Shown one piece after another: positions 17,043 through 25,998 of a stretch of DNA of 35,959 bases. The notes beneath the pieces were generated by a model. The model had not been told where the DNA came from. It saw only the letters and a list, made by a program, of their open reading frames with translations, and ran no database searches. This stretch comes from Mediterranea sp. (in: CFB group bacteria). Lineage in GTDB: Bacteria; Bacteroidota; Bacteroidia; Bacteroidales; Bacteroidaceae. A program made the translations under genes and the position numbers. Within the stretch, counting starts at the first letter, position 1, and each line of letters begins with the position of its first letter. Location: positions 1 through 35,959 of the forward strand of contig JAISHU010000041.1 in NCBI GenBank assembly GCA_031262385.1. Reading direction: 5' to 3'.

Positions 17043-18500
17043 ATGAGTACTATGTTACAATTGGCTCCGCACAATGTGTGGAAGCATTTTTATGAATTAA
17101 CTCAAATTCCGCGTCCGTCGGGCTATATGGAAAAGGTTACCGCCTTCCTGATCGCCTTTGGCGAAGAGCTGGGATTGGAGTCGCTGGTGGACGAAGTGGG
17201 CAACGTTATCATACGCAAACCTGCCACACCGGGAATGGAAAACCGTAAAGGAGTGATTCTGCAAGCACACATGGATATGGTGCCGCAGAAAAACAACGAT
17301 ACTGTACACGATTTTACCAAAGACCCTATTGAAACTTATGTGGATGGTGATTGGCTCAAAGCCAAAGGTACTACGCTGGGTGCCGACAACGGACTGGGGG
17401 TTGCGGCAATTATGGCAGTACTCGAAGATAAAACGTTGAAGCACGGAACGCTGGAAGCCTTGATTACCGTTGACGAAGAGACGGGTATGTATGGTGCTTT
17501 CGGATTGAATCCCTGTACGTTGGACGGACAGATTCTGTTGAATCTTGACTCCGAAGACGAAGGTGAACTCTACATCGGCTGTGCCGGTGGTGTCGACCTG
17601 ACGGCTACACTCGAATACAAAGACGAGGAGGTTCCCGAAGGCTACGTAGCCCGCAAACTTACTCTGAAAGGATTGCGCGGCGGACACTCGGGCTTGGAAA
17701 TCAACGAAGGACGCGGCAATGCCAATAAACTGTTGGCACGCGTGATACACGATATCTTGATTGAATTTGATGCCCGGCTGGCAAGCTTCCAAGGTGGAAA
17801 CATGCGTAATGCGATTCCCCGCGAAGCAAGTGCCGTGTTGTTGCTCGACCCCGAAGAAGTAGAAGAACTCGAAGGTTACATTACCGACTACGAACTGCAA
17901 ATCGGCGACGAATATGCAACCATAGAGAGCGGCATTACACTCGATATGGAAGCGGTAGACCTGCCCAAAACAATGGTTCCGGCAGAGATTCAAGATAATA
18001 TGATTGATGCGCTGATGGCTTGCCAGAACGGCGTGATGCGCATGATACCCACGGTGCCCGATACGGTAGAGACCTCGTCCAACTTGGCTATCGTAATCAT
18101 TGGCGACGGCAAAGCCGAAGTACGCATCTTGGCTCGCAGCTCGTGCGACACCATGAAGGACTTTTTGGCGGATAGCCTTACCGCTTGCTTCTCCATGGCA
18201 GGCATGAAGGTGGAGTTGAGCGGTGCTTACTCCGGCTGGCAACCCAATGTAAACTCGCCTATCCTTGCCGCAATGAAGCAATCGTACCAACAACAGTTCG
18301 GTAACGAACCGCTGGTGAAAGTGATTCATGCGGGATTGGAGTGCGGCATCATCGGCGCCAGCTATCCCGGACTGGATATGATTTCGTTCGGTCCCACACT
18401 GCGCTCACCTCACTCGCCCGACGAACGTGCTTACATTCCGTCGGTACAGAAGTTCTACGACTTCTTGGTGGCAACGTTGGAACAGACACCGCTGGCGTAA
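17043..18500 (+). CDS. pepD: Aminoacyl-histidine dipeptidase (carnosinase-type, M20)
   Basis: A 485-residue cytoplasmic zinc dipeptidase that splits Xaa-His and other dipeptides. M20/PepD ligands are visible: QAHMDMV (His76, Asp78), GADNGLG (Asp115), and VDEETG (Glu145 catalytic base, Glu146 ligand). The middle block LRGGHSGLEINEGRGNAN is the dimerisation-domain signature of PepD. Near the C-terminus, HAGLECGIIG and FGPTLRSPHSPDER supply the remaining metal and substrate residues. No signal peptide is present. ATG 17043 is used; ATG 17052 is possible. A strong terminator follows. Confidence 0.95.
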   Translation: MSTMLQLAPHNVWKHFYELTQIPRPSGYMEKVTAFLIAFGEELGLESLVDEVGNVIIRKPATPGMENRKGVILQAHMDMVPQKNNDTVHDFTKDPIETYVDGDWLKAKGTTLGADNGLGVAAIMAVLEDKTLKHGTLEALITVDEETGMYGAFGLNPCTLDGQILLNLDSEDEGELYIGCAGGVDLTATLEYKDEEVPEGYVARKLTLKGLRGGHSGLEINEGRGNANKLLARVIHDILIEFDARLASFQGGNMRNAIPREASAVLLLDPEEVEELEGYITDYELQIGDEYATIESGITLDMEAVDLPKTMVPAEIQDNMIDALMACQNGVMRMIPTVPDTVETSSNLAIVIIGDGKAEVRILARSSCDTMKDFLADSLTACFSMAGMKVELSGAYSGWQPNVNSPILAAMKQSYQQQFGNEPLVKVIHAGLECGIIGASYPGLDMISFGPTLRSPHSPDERAYIPSVQKFYDFLVATLEQTPLA

Positions 18501-18533
18501 TAGCTATAAACTCAAAACAGCTCTTTATAATTC

Positions 18534-18600
18534 AGCTCTTTCGCCGTGCTGTAACCGTTTTACAACGGTTGCATGCCGGCGGAAGAGCTTTTCTTTTTTT
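18534..18600 (+). terminator. Strong intrinsic terminator after pepD
   Basis: Bases 18534-18546 pair with 18577-18589 (13 bp, one G-T wobble). A second inner stem, AACCGTT / AACGGTT, is near 18553-18570. The structure is followed by TTTTCTTTTTTT. This is the best plus-strand terminator in the window. Confidence 0.85.
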
Positions 18601-18689
18601 AATTCATTGTTTTCTCGCCGACAATTCATTGTTTTTTCGTCGACAATTCATTGTTTTCCGGTCGACAATTCATTGTTTTTTTTCTGTCG
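18601..18689. repeat. Four tandem 22-bp repeats
   Basis: Units start at 18601, 18623, 18645 and 18667, exactly 22 bp apart; the last is about 23 bp. Each begins AATTCATTGTTTT and the first three end CGCCGAC, CGTCGAC or GGTCGAC. Across the junctions each unit shows a small dyad, ACAAT-TC-ATTGT. The array fills the space between the pepD terminator and the stop codon of the convergent gene. Its reverse complement resembles the array at 27799-27908. Confidence 0.85.
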
Positions 18690-18691
18690 AA

Positions 18692-21652
18692 TTACAGCAT
18701 CACCACTCCCTGCTTTTTCTTTCCGTCCATTTTAACGACGAGCGGCGATTCAAAGTGCACGTGTCGCAAGTAGCTTGTTTCGTCAACGGCAGGTTGCGCA
18801 TCCAGTACGGCTCGGTTGTACACGCCGTCGCCTGTGAAGTCGTTGATAGTGAAGTAGCCCACTTCAAACGAAGTGAGGTTCTGGAAGAAGTGTGTGCCTT
18901 GGCTGGGGTCGACCCGATAGTTGGTGAGACCTGCCTCTACTATCACACGTGCCGCACTGATGTTTGCCCACTTCACGGGTATGCCCAATGCTGAGTCGCT
19001 GCTTCCCCACCGTCCGGGACCTATTAATATATAATTGGTGTTCGTATCCAGAAAGCGGCGGTTTAAGGCGGCAATCTCTTCGGCAATCTTAGGATTGTTT
19101 GCCGGCCGATAGTCGGTGGTCTTGACGTACACTACGTCGTAGATGTCGTCTATTATACCATGTCCCAGTGAATTGTCGCTACGCAACAATACCTGTTCGT
19201 CGGAAATACTCTTGAGGTCTTCGCCAAGCATGTGACTGCTGTCGACTACGGGACGTATCTGTAACAGATAAAAAGTACCGTTCTGCTCTTTGTCGCGACT
19301 GAGGTTGACGGCAAACTCTATCTCCACGGGGCGTCGCATTTCCTGTTCGCTATACTTCAATACCATTTGCAAGATACGTGCCAGTGGAAAGACATCGTGT
19401 TTTAGGATGTTGGCAAACGTAATCACTTTGCGTCCCTCGGGATAGATGCCGTCGCGCAGCGTCTGGTCGTAGGGATTGTAGGTAGATGCGATGTAGGTCA
19501 GCGCACCGTCTTTCTCCGCCTCTTTTACGCTCAGTTTAAGCAGATTGAATCCGTCGTCAATGGAGAAATTATGTCCTGCGTTGCGCATGTCCAATGCATA
19601 GAAGCGGGTTTGTGTCTCTTTGAGTGCAAGTTCTATTTCACTGGTTTGCAGTACATGACAGGGATGCGAAGGCGAAAAGCGCAGTGTCATGCCGCCGTCA
19701 ACGATATACTTACCCAATCCCAATGCTACGTTGGCAATGCCCTCTTCGGCTTTTTCGTCGCCCAGCGGATAGTAGTTCAGCGAGTTCGCTACGCCCGATA
19801 TGCCGGGATAGTAGCGTTCGCCGTATTGGTTGCCTACCACCTCTTGTAAGATGACCGCCATTTTTTCTTGATCTATCACATTGCTGGTTGCTTGCATGTA
19901 GGCTTTGCTATCGCGGAAGTACACCGATGCATACACGCCCTTAATGGCGTCGCTGAGCATGCGCAGCATTTCGTACTTATCGTCCAGATAAGGAATCATG
20001 TAGGTGTTGTATATGCCGGCAAAGGGTTGGTAGTGAGAATCTTCGAGCAACGACGACGAACGTACGGCGATAGGCGACTGCACCACTTCGAAGAAGGTGA
20101 AAAAGTCCTCCACTAAGTTGTCGGGTAGGCGTGCCTGAAGGAAGTAGCGCAGAATGGTTTCGTCGTCGGCATCCGACAATGCCACCTGATAGAGATTGTT
20201 GGTCTCCATAAATTCGTCGAAGATATCGGTACACAGCACCACTGACTTTGGAATGGCAACGCTCGCCTTTTCGAACTCTTCAAAGTCCGGATGATGCTTC
20301 ACCATGTGGTCGATAAAGGCAAGTCCGCGTCCTTTGCCGCCCAGCGAACCTTCGCCGATGCGGGCAAAGTTGGAATAACGGTCGAATCGGTCGCGTTTAA
20401 AAATGGCGACCACCCCCTGATTCTTCATCTTGCGGTATTTCACAATGGCTTCGAAGATGATTTCACGATGGGCGTCGATGTCTTGTAGGCTGTTCCATGT
20501 GATGCGTTTCAGAAACTCCGCCACCGGGAACATGGCGCGCGAGTAGAGCCACCGGCTGATGTGGTTGCGGCTGATGTGGTAGAGAAACGATTCTGCCGGT
20601 ACCGCAAAGATGATGTTTTGCAACTCTTTGAGGTTGCGTACTCGGGCAATCTCTTCCATGGTTTGGGGGTTACGGAAGATGAAGTCGCCAAAACCGAAGT
20701 TATCCGAAACGGCACGCCGCAGGTCTACATCCATTTTCTTGGAGTTCTTGTCGATAAACGCCGCGCTGTATATATCGGCATAGCCGGCGTTTTCGGTTTC
20801 AGACGATTGGATGATGATAGGTACAAACGGGTCTTTCTCGCGAATGGCGGCACAGAGTTTGATGCCTGCCAAGGGGTCTTTCTCTCCACGTTCCACAAGC
20901 GGGAAACGCACGTCGGTAATCACTCCCAGCACATTGTTTTCGTAACGTTCGTAAATATCCATGGCTTCGTCCAATCGGCGTGCCAGCACTATCTTGGGGC
21001 GTCCGCGCATGCGTAGGGTGCGTTGGTGGGCATTCAGTGCTTCGGTAGAGAACTCCTGACTCTGCTTCAGCACAAATTTATAGAGGTTAGGCAGCACCGA
21101 CGAATAGAAGCGTATGCCGTCTTCAACGAGCAGGATAAGCTGAAGTCCTACTTCGTCGATGTCGTGCTCAAGGTTCATCTTGTCTTCTATCAGTTTGATG
21201 ATGGAGACCAGTAAGTCGGTGTTTCCCAGCCAGCAAAACACGTACTCAAAGGCGCTGAGGTCTTCGTTGACAATGCGTCGGGTGATGCCGTGACTGAAAG
21301 GGGTGAGTATGACGATAGGGATGTTTTCGTACAGACTTTTGATGTGACGTCCTACGTCGAACGTTTCGTTGTCGCCCGTGCCGGGCATACAGATGATAAG
21401 CTCGAACGGCACGGAAGAGAGTTGCTCCAGTGCCTCTTCTTCGGTAGATACCAGCGTAAAACGAGGCGGATAACGCAGTGATAACGAGGTGTATTCATTG
21501 AAAATCTTCTCTTCGATACGACCGTCGTCTTCCAGCATGAAAGCGTCGTAGGGATTGGCTATCAGCAGCACGTTAAAGATACGTCGTGTCATAAGGCTGG
21601 CAAACTGTGTGTCTTTAAAGTAGAGCTGATTGAGATTGGGTTTGGTTACCAT
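18692..21652 (-). CDS. Tandem receiver domains fused to a PEP-synthase-type ATP-grasp domain
   Basis: A 986-residue cytoplasmic protein. Residues about 25-158 form a receiver-like fold that has lost the acidic pocket (LLIANPYD) and the phospho-Asp (IICMPG in its place). Residues about 170-320 form a second receiver that keeps Glu177/Asp178, Asp247 (VITDVRF), Ser283 and Lys302. From about 430 comes a pyruvate phosphate dikinase-type ATP-binding domain: GEGSLGGKGRG (433-443), IAVRSSSLLEDS (528-539), FAGIYNTY, and VEIEFAVN...LLQIRPV (776-802). A conserved block (LIGPGRWGSSD) follows. The phosphohistidine swivel (a TGG..SHA-like motif) and PEP-binding barrel are absent, so it should not make PEP. 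The role is unknown; it may be a regulated phosphotransfer or ATP-dependent enzyme. It is single on its strand. Confidence 0.85.
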   Translation of the reverse strand: MVTKPNLNQLYFKDTQFASLMTRRIFNVLLIANPYDAFMLEDDGRIEEKIFNEYTSLSLRYPPRFTLVSTEEEALEQLSSVPFELIICMPGTGDNETFDVGRHIKSLYENIPIVILTPFSHGITRRIVNEDLSAFEYVFCWLGNTDLLVSIIKLIEDKMNLEHDIDEVGLQLILLVEDGIRFYSSVLPNLYKFVLKQSQEFSTEALNAHQRTLRMRGRPKIVLARRLDEAMDIYERYENNVLGVITDVRFPLVERGEKDPLAGIKLCAAIREKDPFVPIIIQSSETENAGYADIYSAAFIDKNSKKMDVDLRRAVSDNFGFGDFIFRNPQTMEEIARVRNLKELQNIIFAVPAESFLYHISRNHISRWLYSRAMFPVAEFLKRITWNSLQDIDAHREIIFEAIVKYRKMKNQGVVAIFKRDRFDRYSNFARIGEGSLGGKGRGLAFIDHMVKHHPDFEEFEKASVAIPKSVVLCTDIFDEFMETNNLYQVALSDADDETILRYFLQARLPDNLVEDFFTFFEVVQSPIAVRSSSLLEDSHYQPFAGIYNTYMIPYLDDKYEMLRMLSDAIKGVYASVYFRDSKAYMQATSNVIDQEKMAVILQEVVGNQYGERYYPGISGVANSLNYYPLGDEKAEEGIANVALGLGKYIVDGGMTLRFSPSHPCHVLQTSEIELALKETQTRFYALDMRNAGHNFSIDDGFNLLKLSVKEAEKDGALTYIASTYNPYDQTLRDGIYPEGRKVITFANILKHDVFPLARILQMVLKYSEQEMRRPVEIEFAVNLSRDKEQNGTFYLLQIRPVVDSSHMLGEDLKSISDEQVLLRSDNSLGHGIIDDIYDVVYVKTTDYRPANNPKIAEEIAALNRRFLDTNTNYILIGPGRWGSSDSALGIPVKWANISAARVIVEAGLTNYRVDPSQGTHFFQNLTSFEVGYFTINDFTGDGVYNRAVLDAQPAVDETSYLRHVHFESPLVVKMDGKKKQGVVML

Positions 21653-21677
21653 GGTAGGAATATTTTAAAAAACTTCA

Positions 21678-21685
21678 CAAAGTTA
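21678..21685 (-). promoter_or_regulatory. -7 promoter element for the receiver/ATP-grasp gene
   Basis: The minus strand reads TAACTTTG, an exact TAnnTTTG match, 26 bp before the ATG at 21652. It diverges from the peptidase promoter at 21710-21717. Confidence 0.45.
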
Positions 21686-21709
21686 CGATAATCCATTCGG
21701 TAATTTCCC

Positions 21710-21717
21710 TACATTTG
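21710..21717 (+). promoter_or_regulatory. -7 promoter element for the prolyl oligopeptidase gene
   Basis: TACATTTG, an exact -7 match, with transcription expected near 21724 and the chosen ATG at 21739. The upstream in-frame start at 21715 lies inside this element, which supports the shorter start. Confidence 0.5.
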
Positions 21718-21738
21718 TGCACAAAATCTATATTACGT

Positions 21739-23853
21739 ATGAAAAAAGAACTATTATTTACCCTTATTTGTGCAATGATGATGTCGTGCGCGCAACAAAA
21801 ACAAAAGCTGACGTATCCGCTAACAGCCAGAGTGGATACTGTTGATGTCTACTTCGGTGAACGTGTCGCCGATCCCTATCGTTGGCTTGAAAACGATACT
21901 TCTGCCGCTACCGCTGCGTGGGTAGAGGCGGAAAATCAAGTGACTAACGAATATCTTGCCAAGATTCCTTTCCGCAAAGCTTTGCTGGAGAGACTGACCA
22001 AGTTGGCGGACTACGAAAAGATTGGTACGCCGTTCAAGAAACACGGCAAGTACTATTTCTACAAAAACGATGGCCTTCAAAACCAAAGCGTGCTCTATGT
22101 GCAGGATGCTTTGGACGGCGAACCGCGTCTGTTTCTCGACCCTAATAAACTGTCGGACGACGGTACGGTGGCATTGTCGGGCATCTCGTTTTCAAACAAC
22201 GGCAAGTATCTGGCTTACACCATTTCGCGCAGCGGTTCGGACTGGCGCGAAATCTATGTAATGGATGTGGCTACGGGCAAACTGTTGGACGACCACATCT
22301 TGTGGGCTAAGTTCACGGATGCAAGCTGGCAGGGAGACGGCTTTTATTACAGTGCCTACGATGCTCCGACGAAAGGTAAAGAGTTCTCTAACGTCAATGA
22401 GAACCACAAAATCTATTACCACAAACTGGGTACACCGCAGAGTGACGACAAGCTGACGTATCAAAACCCCTTGTACCCCCAGCGTTTCTATTCGACGAGT
22501 GTGAGCGAAGACGAGACGGTGATGTTCCTCTACGAAAGTGGTGCCGGACGAGGCAATGCGCTTTATATGAAAGATTTGCGTAAGCCGAACGCTCCGTTTG
22601 TAGCCATGGCTACCGATATGGAGTATAACTATACGCCGTTGGAGGTGATGAACGGTAAGATTTATCTCTATACCAACTTCGACGCACCCAACAATTGCCT
22701 GATGGTAACCGACATCGCCAAACCTGCCTTGAAAGAGTGGCAAATGCTAGTGCCCGAAACCGAAAATGTATTGTCGAATGCGGGTGTCATCGGCGGAAAA
22801 CTTTTCCTGACCTACGACAAAGATGTGGCGAATTATGCTTATGTGTACTCGCTTGAGGGGAAAGAGATTCAGGAGATTGAACTACCTTCTATCGGCTCGG
22901 TGGGCTTTAGTGGCGACAAAGACGACAAAGAGTGTTTCTTCAGCTTTAACTCGTTCACCATTCCGGGCACTACTTACAGCTACGACATGGAGACCAATAC
23001 TTATAAGGTGTTCCGTGCACCGAAAGTTGACTTCAACCCCGACGATTTCGTAACGGAACAGATATTCTATGCCAGCAAAGACGGTACAAAGGTGCCCATG
23101 TTTCTTATCTATAAGAAAGGTATGAAGAAAGACGGCAACAACCCTACGTACATTTACGGTTACGGCGGCTTCGGTATCACCTACGGACCAAGCTTCAGTA
23201 CGTCGCGCATACCGTTCCTCGAAAGCGGCGGTATCTATGTGCTTGCCAACATCCGCGGTGGTAGCGAATATGGCGATGCATGGCACGTGGCAGGTACCAA
23301 GATGCAGAAGCAAAATGTGTTTGACGACTTTATTGCAGCTGCCGAATACTTGATTGCCAACGGCTATACCAACAAAGATAAACTGGGCATTGTGGGTGGT
23401 TCCAACGGCGGACTGCTGGTGGGTGCCTGTATGACACAACGTCCCGATCTCTATCGGGTTGCCATTCCGCAAGTAGGGGTAATGGATATGTTGCGCTACC
23501 ATAAATTTACCATTGGCTGGAACTGGGCAAGCGACTATGGCACAAGCGAAGACAGCAAAGAGATGTTTGAGTATCTGCGTGGTTACTCACCGCTTCATAA
23601 CCTCAAGCCCGGCACACGTTATCCGGCTACGTTGGTTACCACTGCCGACCACGACGACCGTGTGGTTCCGGCGCACTCGTTTAAGTTTGCCGCCATGTTG
23701 CAGGCTTGCAACGACGGTACCTATCCTACGCTTATCCGTATAGAAAGCAAAGCCGGACACGGTTCGGGCAAGCCTATGAGCAAGGTGCTCGAAGAGCAAG
23801 CCGATGTGTACGGCTTCGTGATGTATAATTTGGGAATGACTCTTAGTCGTTAA
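21739..23853 (+). CDS. Prolyl oligopeptidase (S9A), exported lipoprotein
   Basis: A 704-residue serine peptidase that cleaves short peptides after proline. The N-terminus MKKELLFTLICAMMMSCAQQ is a lipoprotein signal with Cys18 as the lipidation site, so it probably acts in the periplasm or on a membrane face; classic mammalian POP is cytosolic. The N-terminal seven-bladed propeller (YPLTARVDTVDVYFGERVADPYRWLEN and following) leads into an alpha/beta hydrolase. The triad is visible: Ser555 in GGSNGGLL, Asp in DHDDRVV (near 640), His674 in KAGHGSG. The spacing closely follows porcine POP. The start at 21739 is preferred because of the signal peptide and promoter. Its last 11 bp overlap the convergent pgl gene. 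Confidence 0.94.
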   Translation: MKKELLFTLICAMMMSCAQQKQKLTYPLTARVDTVDVYFGERVADPYRWLENDTSAATAAWVEAENQVTNEYLAKIPFRKALLERLTKLADYEKIGTPFKKHGKYYFYKNDGLQNQSVLYVQDALDGEPRLFLDPNKLSDDGTVALSGISFSNNGKYLAYTISRSGSDWREIYVMDVATGKLLDDHILWAKFTDASWQGDGFYYSAYDAPTKGKEFSNVNENHKIYYHKLGTPQSDDKLTYQNPLYPQRFYSTSVSEDETVMFLYESGAGRGNALYMKDLRKPNAPFVAMATDMEYNYTPLEVMNGKIYLYTNFDAPNNCLMVTDIAKPALKEWQMLVPETENVLSNAGVIGGKLFLTYDKDVANYAYVYSLEGKEIQEIELPSIGSVGFSGDKDDKECFFSFNSFTIPGTTYSYDMETNTYKVFRAPKVDFNPDDFVTEQIFYASKDGTKVPMFLIYKKGMKKDGNNPTYIYGYGGFGITYGPSFSTSRIPFLESGGIYVLANIRGGSEYGDAWHVAGTKMQKQNVFDDFIAAAEYLIANGYTNKDKLGIVGGSNGGLLVGACMTQRPDLYRVAIPQVGVMDMLRYHKFTIGWNWASDYGTSEDSKEMFEYLRGYSPLHNLKPGTRYPATLVTTADHDDRVVPAHSFKFAAMLQACNDGTYPTLIRIESKAGHGSGKPMSKVLEEQADVYGFVMYNLGMTLSR

Positions 23854-24538
23854 CGTCGGTAAAAAGTTCCACGTTAGAGGCGTGGTGTGCGATATAAGCA
23901 GCGGGAGTAAGGTCTCCCGAATTAACTATGTCGCGCACCACGTTTTTTTTGTTCTTGCCCGAGACGAGGAAGATAACCCGCTGTGCATTCAGTATCACGT
24001 TGGGAGTCATAGTGATGCGTTTCTGGTTGGTGTGCGGATTGATGCTCACTTCGTACAAACGGAAAGAGCAGAAGAGATGTTCTTGTCCGGGGAAAACAGA
24101 GGCAGTGTGCCCGTCTTCGCCTACTCCCAGCAATATCATGTCGAACGACGGTAAGCCAAACACTATCGGCACGCTTTTTTCCACCTGTTTACTATACCGG
24201 AAGGCCTCCGCTTTAGGGTCGTTGGCACCCAGTATAGGGAATATGTACGAATCCGAAATAGGCACATGTTCCAGTAAAATGCGACGCATGGTGCCGTAGT
24301 TGCTTTCCGAGTCGTCGGAGGGTACGCAACGTTCGTCGACCCAGTAAATACGCATTCGCTTCCATGCTGTTTCGGCTCTGAACTCATTAGCCCACAAATC
24401 AAACATCAGCGAGGGAGTGTTTCCTCCGCTGAATGCGATGTGAAATATCTTGTTCGGTTCTTCATTCATACAATTTATAATGTGTTGAATGAGGGTGCGT
24501 GCCGTTTCTACAGCCGTATGGAGTCTATACGTTCTCAT
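23843..24538 (-). CDS. pgl: 6-phosphogluconolactonase
   Basis: A 231-residue cytoplasmic enzyme (DevB/Pgl family, related to glucosamine-6-phosphate deaminase) that hydrolyses 6-phosphogluconolactone. Landmarks are FHIAFSGGNTPSLMFDLW, the YWVDERCVPSDDSESNYG block, and GVGEDGHTASVFPG. The frame extends to a TTG at 24547, but ATG 24538 (MRTYRLHTA) is preferred: it overlaps the zwf stop as ATGA, a common coupling arrangement. It is the last gene of gnd-zwf-pgl, and its stop codon lies inside the 3' end of the convergent peptidase gene. Confidence 0.93.
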   Translation of the reverse strand: MRTYRLHTAVETARTLIQHIINCMNEEPNKIFHIAFSGGNTPSLMFDLWANEFRAETAWKRMRIYWVDERCVPSDDSESNYGTMRRILLEHVPISDSYIFPILGANDPKAEAFRYSKQVEKSVPIVFGLPSFDMILLGVGEDGHTASVFPGQEHLFCSFRLYEVSINPHTNQKRITMTPNVILNAQRVIFLVSGKNKKNVVRDIVNSGDLTPAAYIAHHASNVELFTDVND

Positions 24539-25986
24539 AACTCGCAATATTGGTCGGTATTAGTCAGATTTTTACAGGGGTTTGTCCACGAGGCATTGTG
24601 CTCGTTCATCATTGCTTCGCTTTCCAGCGGTCCCCAAGTACCTGCCGGATAACCGTACAGGGGAGCTTCGGGTTTCTCTTTCCAGTACTTTAGCAATGGG
24701 TCGAAGAAGCGCCACGAGGCTTCAATGGCGTCGCTTCGGGTAAACAGGGTGGCATCGTTTTGTATGCAGTCTTCTATCAGGCGGGCATAAGCATCGCCCA
24801 CGGGTACGTCGCGCAATTGGTCGTAGCTGAAGTCCATCGACACCTGTTTCACTTTAAAGCCTCCACCCGGTTCTTTCAGCTCAAACTTCAGCACAATGCC
24901 TTCGTGGGGCTGAATGCGTATCACCAATTGGTTGGCGCGTGCATATGGGGTATCTTCGCCATGAAACATCTGGTGGGGGGTGGAGCGGAAGTGAATCACT
25001 ATCTCCGTTACTTTGGTAGGCATCTGTTTGCCGGTGCGTATGTAGAACGGCACGCCACTCCAGCGCCAGTTTTCGATGCCTATCTTCATGGCGATGTAGG
25101 TTTCGGTGCGACTTTCCGCCGCCACGTTATCTTCTTCGCGGTAGCCTTTCCGACTGCCCGACGCGGTATATTGTCCGCGCACCACATGTTCGTTGAGGTC
25201 TTCCTCGGTAAGCGGGCGTAGTGAGTCGTACACTTTCACCACTTCGTTGCGGAAGGTTTCGGCGTTGAATTTGGCGGGTGGTTCCATCGCCGTCAGTGCC
25301 ACCAATTGGATGAGATGATTTTGCACCATGTCGCGCAAGGCACCTGCACCTTCGTAGTAACCTCCCCGTTCTTCGATGCCCATGTTTTCTACCGCCGTAA
25401 TCTCTACATAGTCTATGTAGTTGCGGTTCCACAGAGGTTCAAAGATGCCGTTGGCAAATCTGAAAGCCAAAATATTTTGGGCTGTCTCCTTGCCCAGAAA
25501 GTGGTCGATGCGGTAAATCTGATGCTCTTCGAAGACAGAAGCATATATGTTATTAAGTTCTTGTGCAGATTGCAAGTCGTATCCGAAAGGTTTCTCCACA
25601 ATGATGCGTGTGCCGGGACGGTTCAGTCCGGCTCTCTTGAGGTGTTGGGGAATGATGCCGTAGAGCGAGGGTGGGGTAGCCAGATAGAACAGCAGGTTCG
25701 CAGGCTTTGTCTCACCGGTGAGTTGCTCCAAGCGTTGGTCTATTTGTGCATACCCGTCGGCTTTCGACGGATCGATGCTAAGGTAGTGCAGATGTCGGCT
25801 AAATGTATCGTCGTACCCGATGCGGGTGCGAAACGTTTCGTCGGTATAGGTGCTGCGTGCTACCCCCAGCACTATAAAGTCGTCGGGCATTCGCTTTTCG
25901 CGGTAGAGCGAGAAGAGTGCAGGCATCAGTTTACGTTTGGTAAGGTCGCCCGATGCGCCGAATATGATCATTACAAATTTGCTCAT
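24535..25986 (-). CDS. zwf: Glucose-6-phosphate 1-dehydrogenase
   Basis: A 483-residue cytoplasmic dehydrogenase, the first step of the oxidative pentose phosphate branch. The dinucleotide fold has IIFGASGDLTKRKL (7-20). The substrate-binding signature RIDHFLGKE (159-167) contains the catalytic-site Asp-His and Lys. EKPFG (131-135) and the C-terminal KVTEIVIHF and VLKFELKEPG blocks are family-typical. The length is normal. It sits between gnd (12 bp upstream) and pgl (4-bp ATGA overlap), so all three are likely one mRNA. Confidence 0.96.
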   Translation of the reverse strand: MSKFVMIIFGASGDLTKRKLMPALFSLYREKRMPDDFIVLGVARSTYTDETFRTRIGYDDTFSRHLHYLSIDPSKADGYAQIDQRLEQLTGETKPANLLFYLATPPSLYGIIPQHLKRAGLNRPGTRIIVEKPFGYDLQSAQELNNIYASVFEEHQIYRIDHFLGKETAQNILAFRFANGIFEPLWNRNYIDYVEITAVENMGIEERGGYYEGAGALRDMVQNHLIQLVALTAMEPPAKFNAETFRNEVVKVYDSLRPLTEEDLNEHVVRGQYTASGSRKGYREEDNVAAESRTETYIAMKIGIENWRWSGVPFYIRTGKQMPTKVTEIVIHFRSTPHQMFHGEDTPYARANQLVIRIQPHEGIVLKFELKEPGGGFKVKQVSMDFSYDQLRDVPVGDAYARLIEDCIQNDATLFTRSDAIEASWRFFDPLLKYWKEKPEAPLYGYPAGTWGPLESEAMMNEHNASWTNPCKNLTNTDQYCEL

Positions 25987-25998
25987 TCGTCGCCCTCC

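Noticed and set aside
17097..18329. Minus-strand frame of 410 codons inside pepD
   Set aside because: Antisense shadow of a well-recognised dipeptidase gene, with no promoter or protein family.
18692..21652. Phosphoenolpyruvate synthase
   Set aside because: Only the ATP-binding domain is shared. The phosphohistidine motif and PEP/pyruvate-binding barrel are missing, and the N-terminus holds receiver domains.
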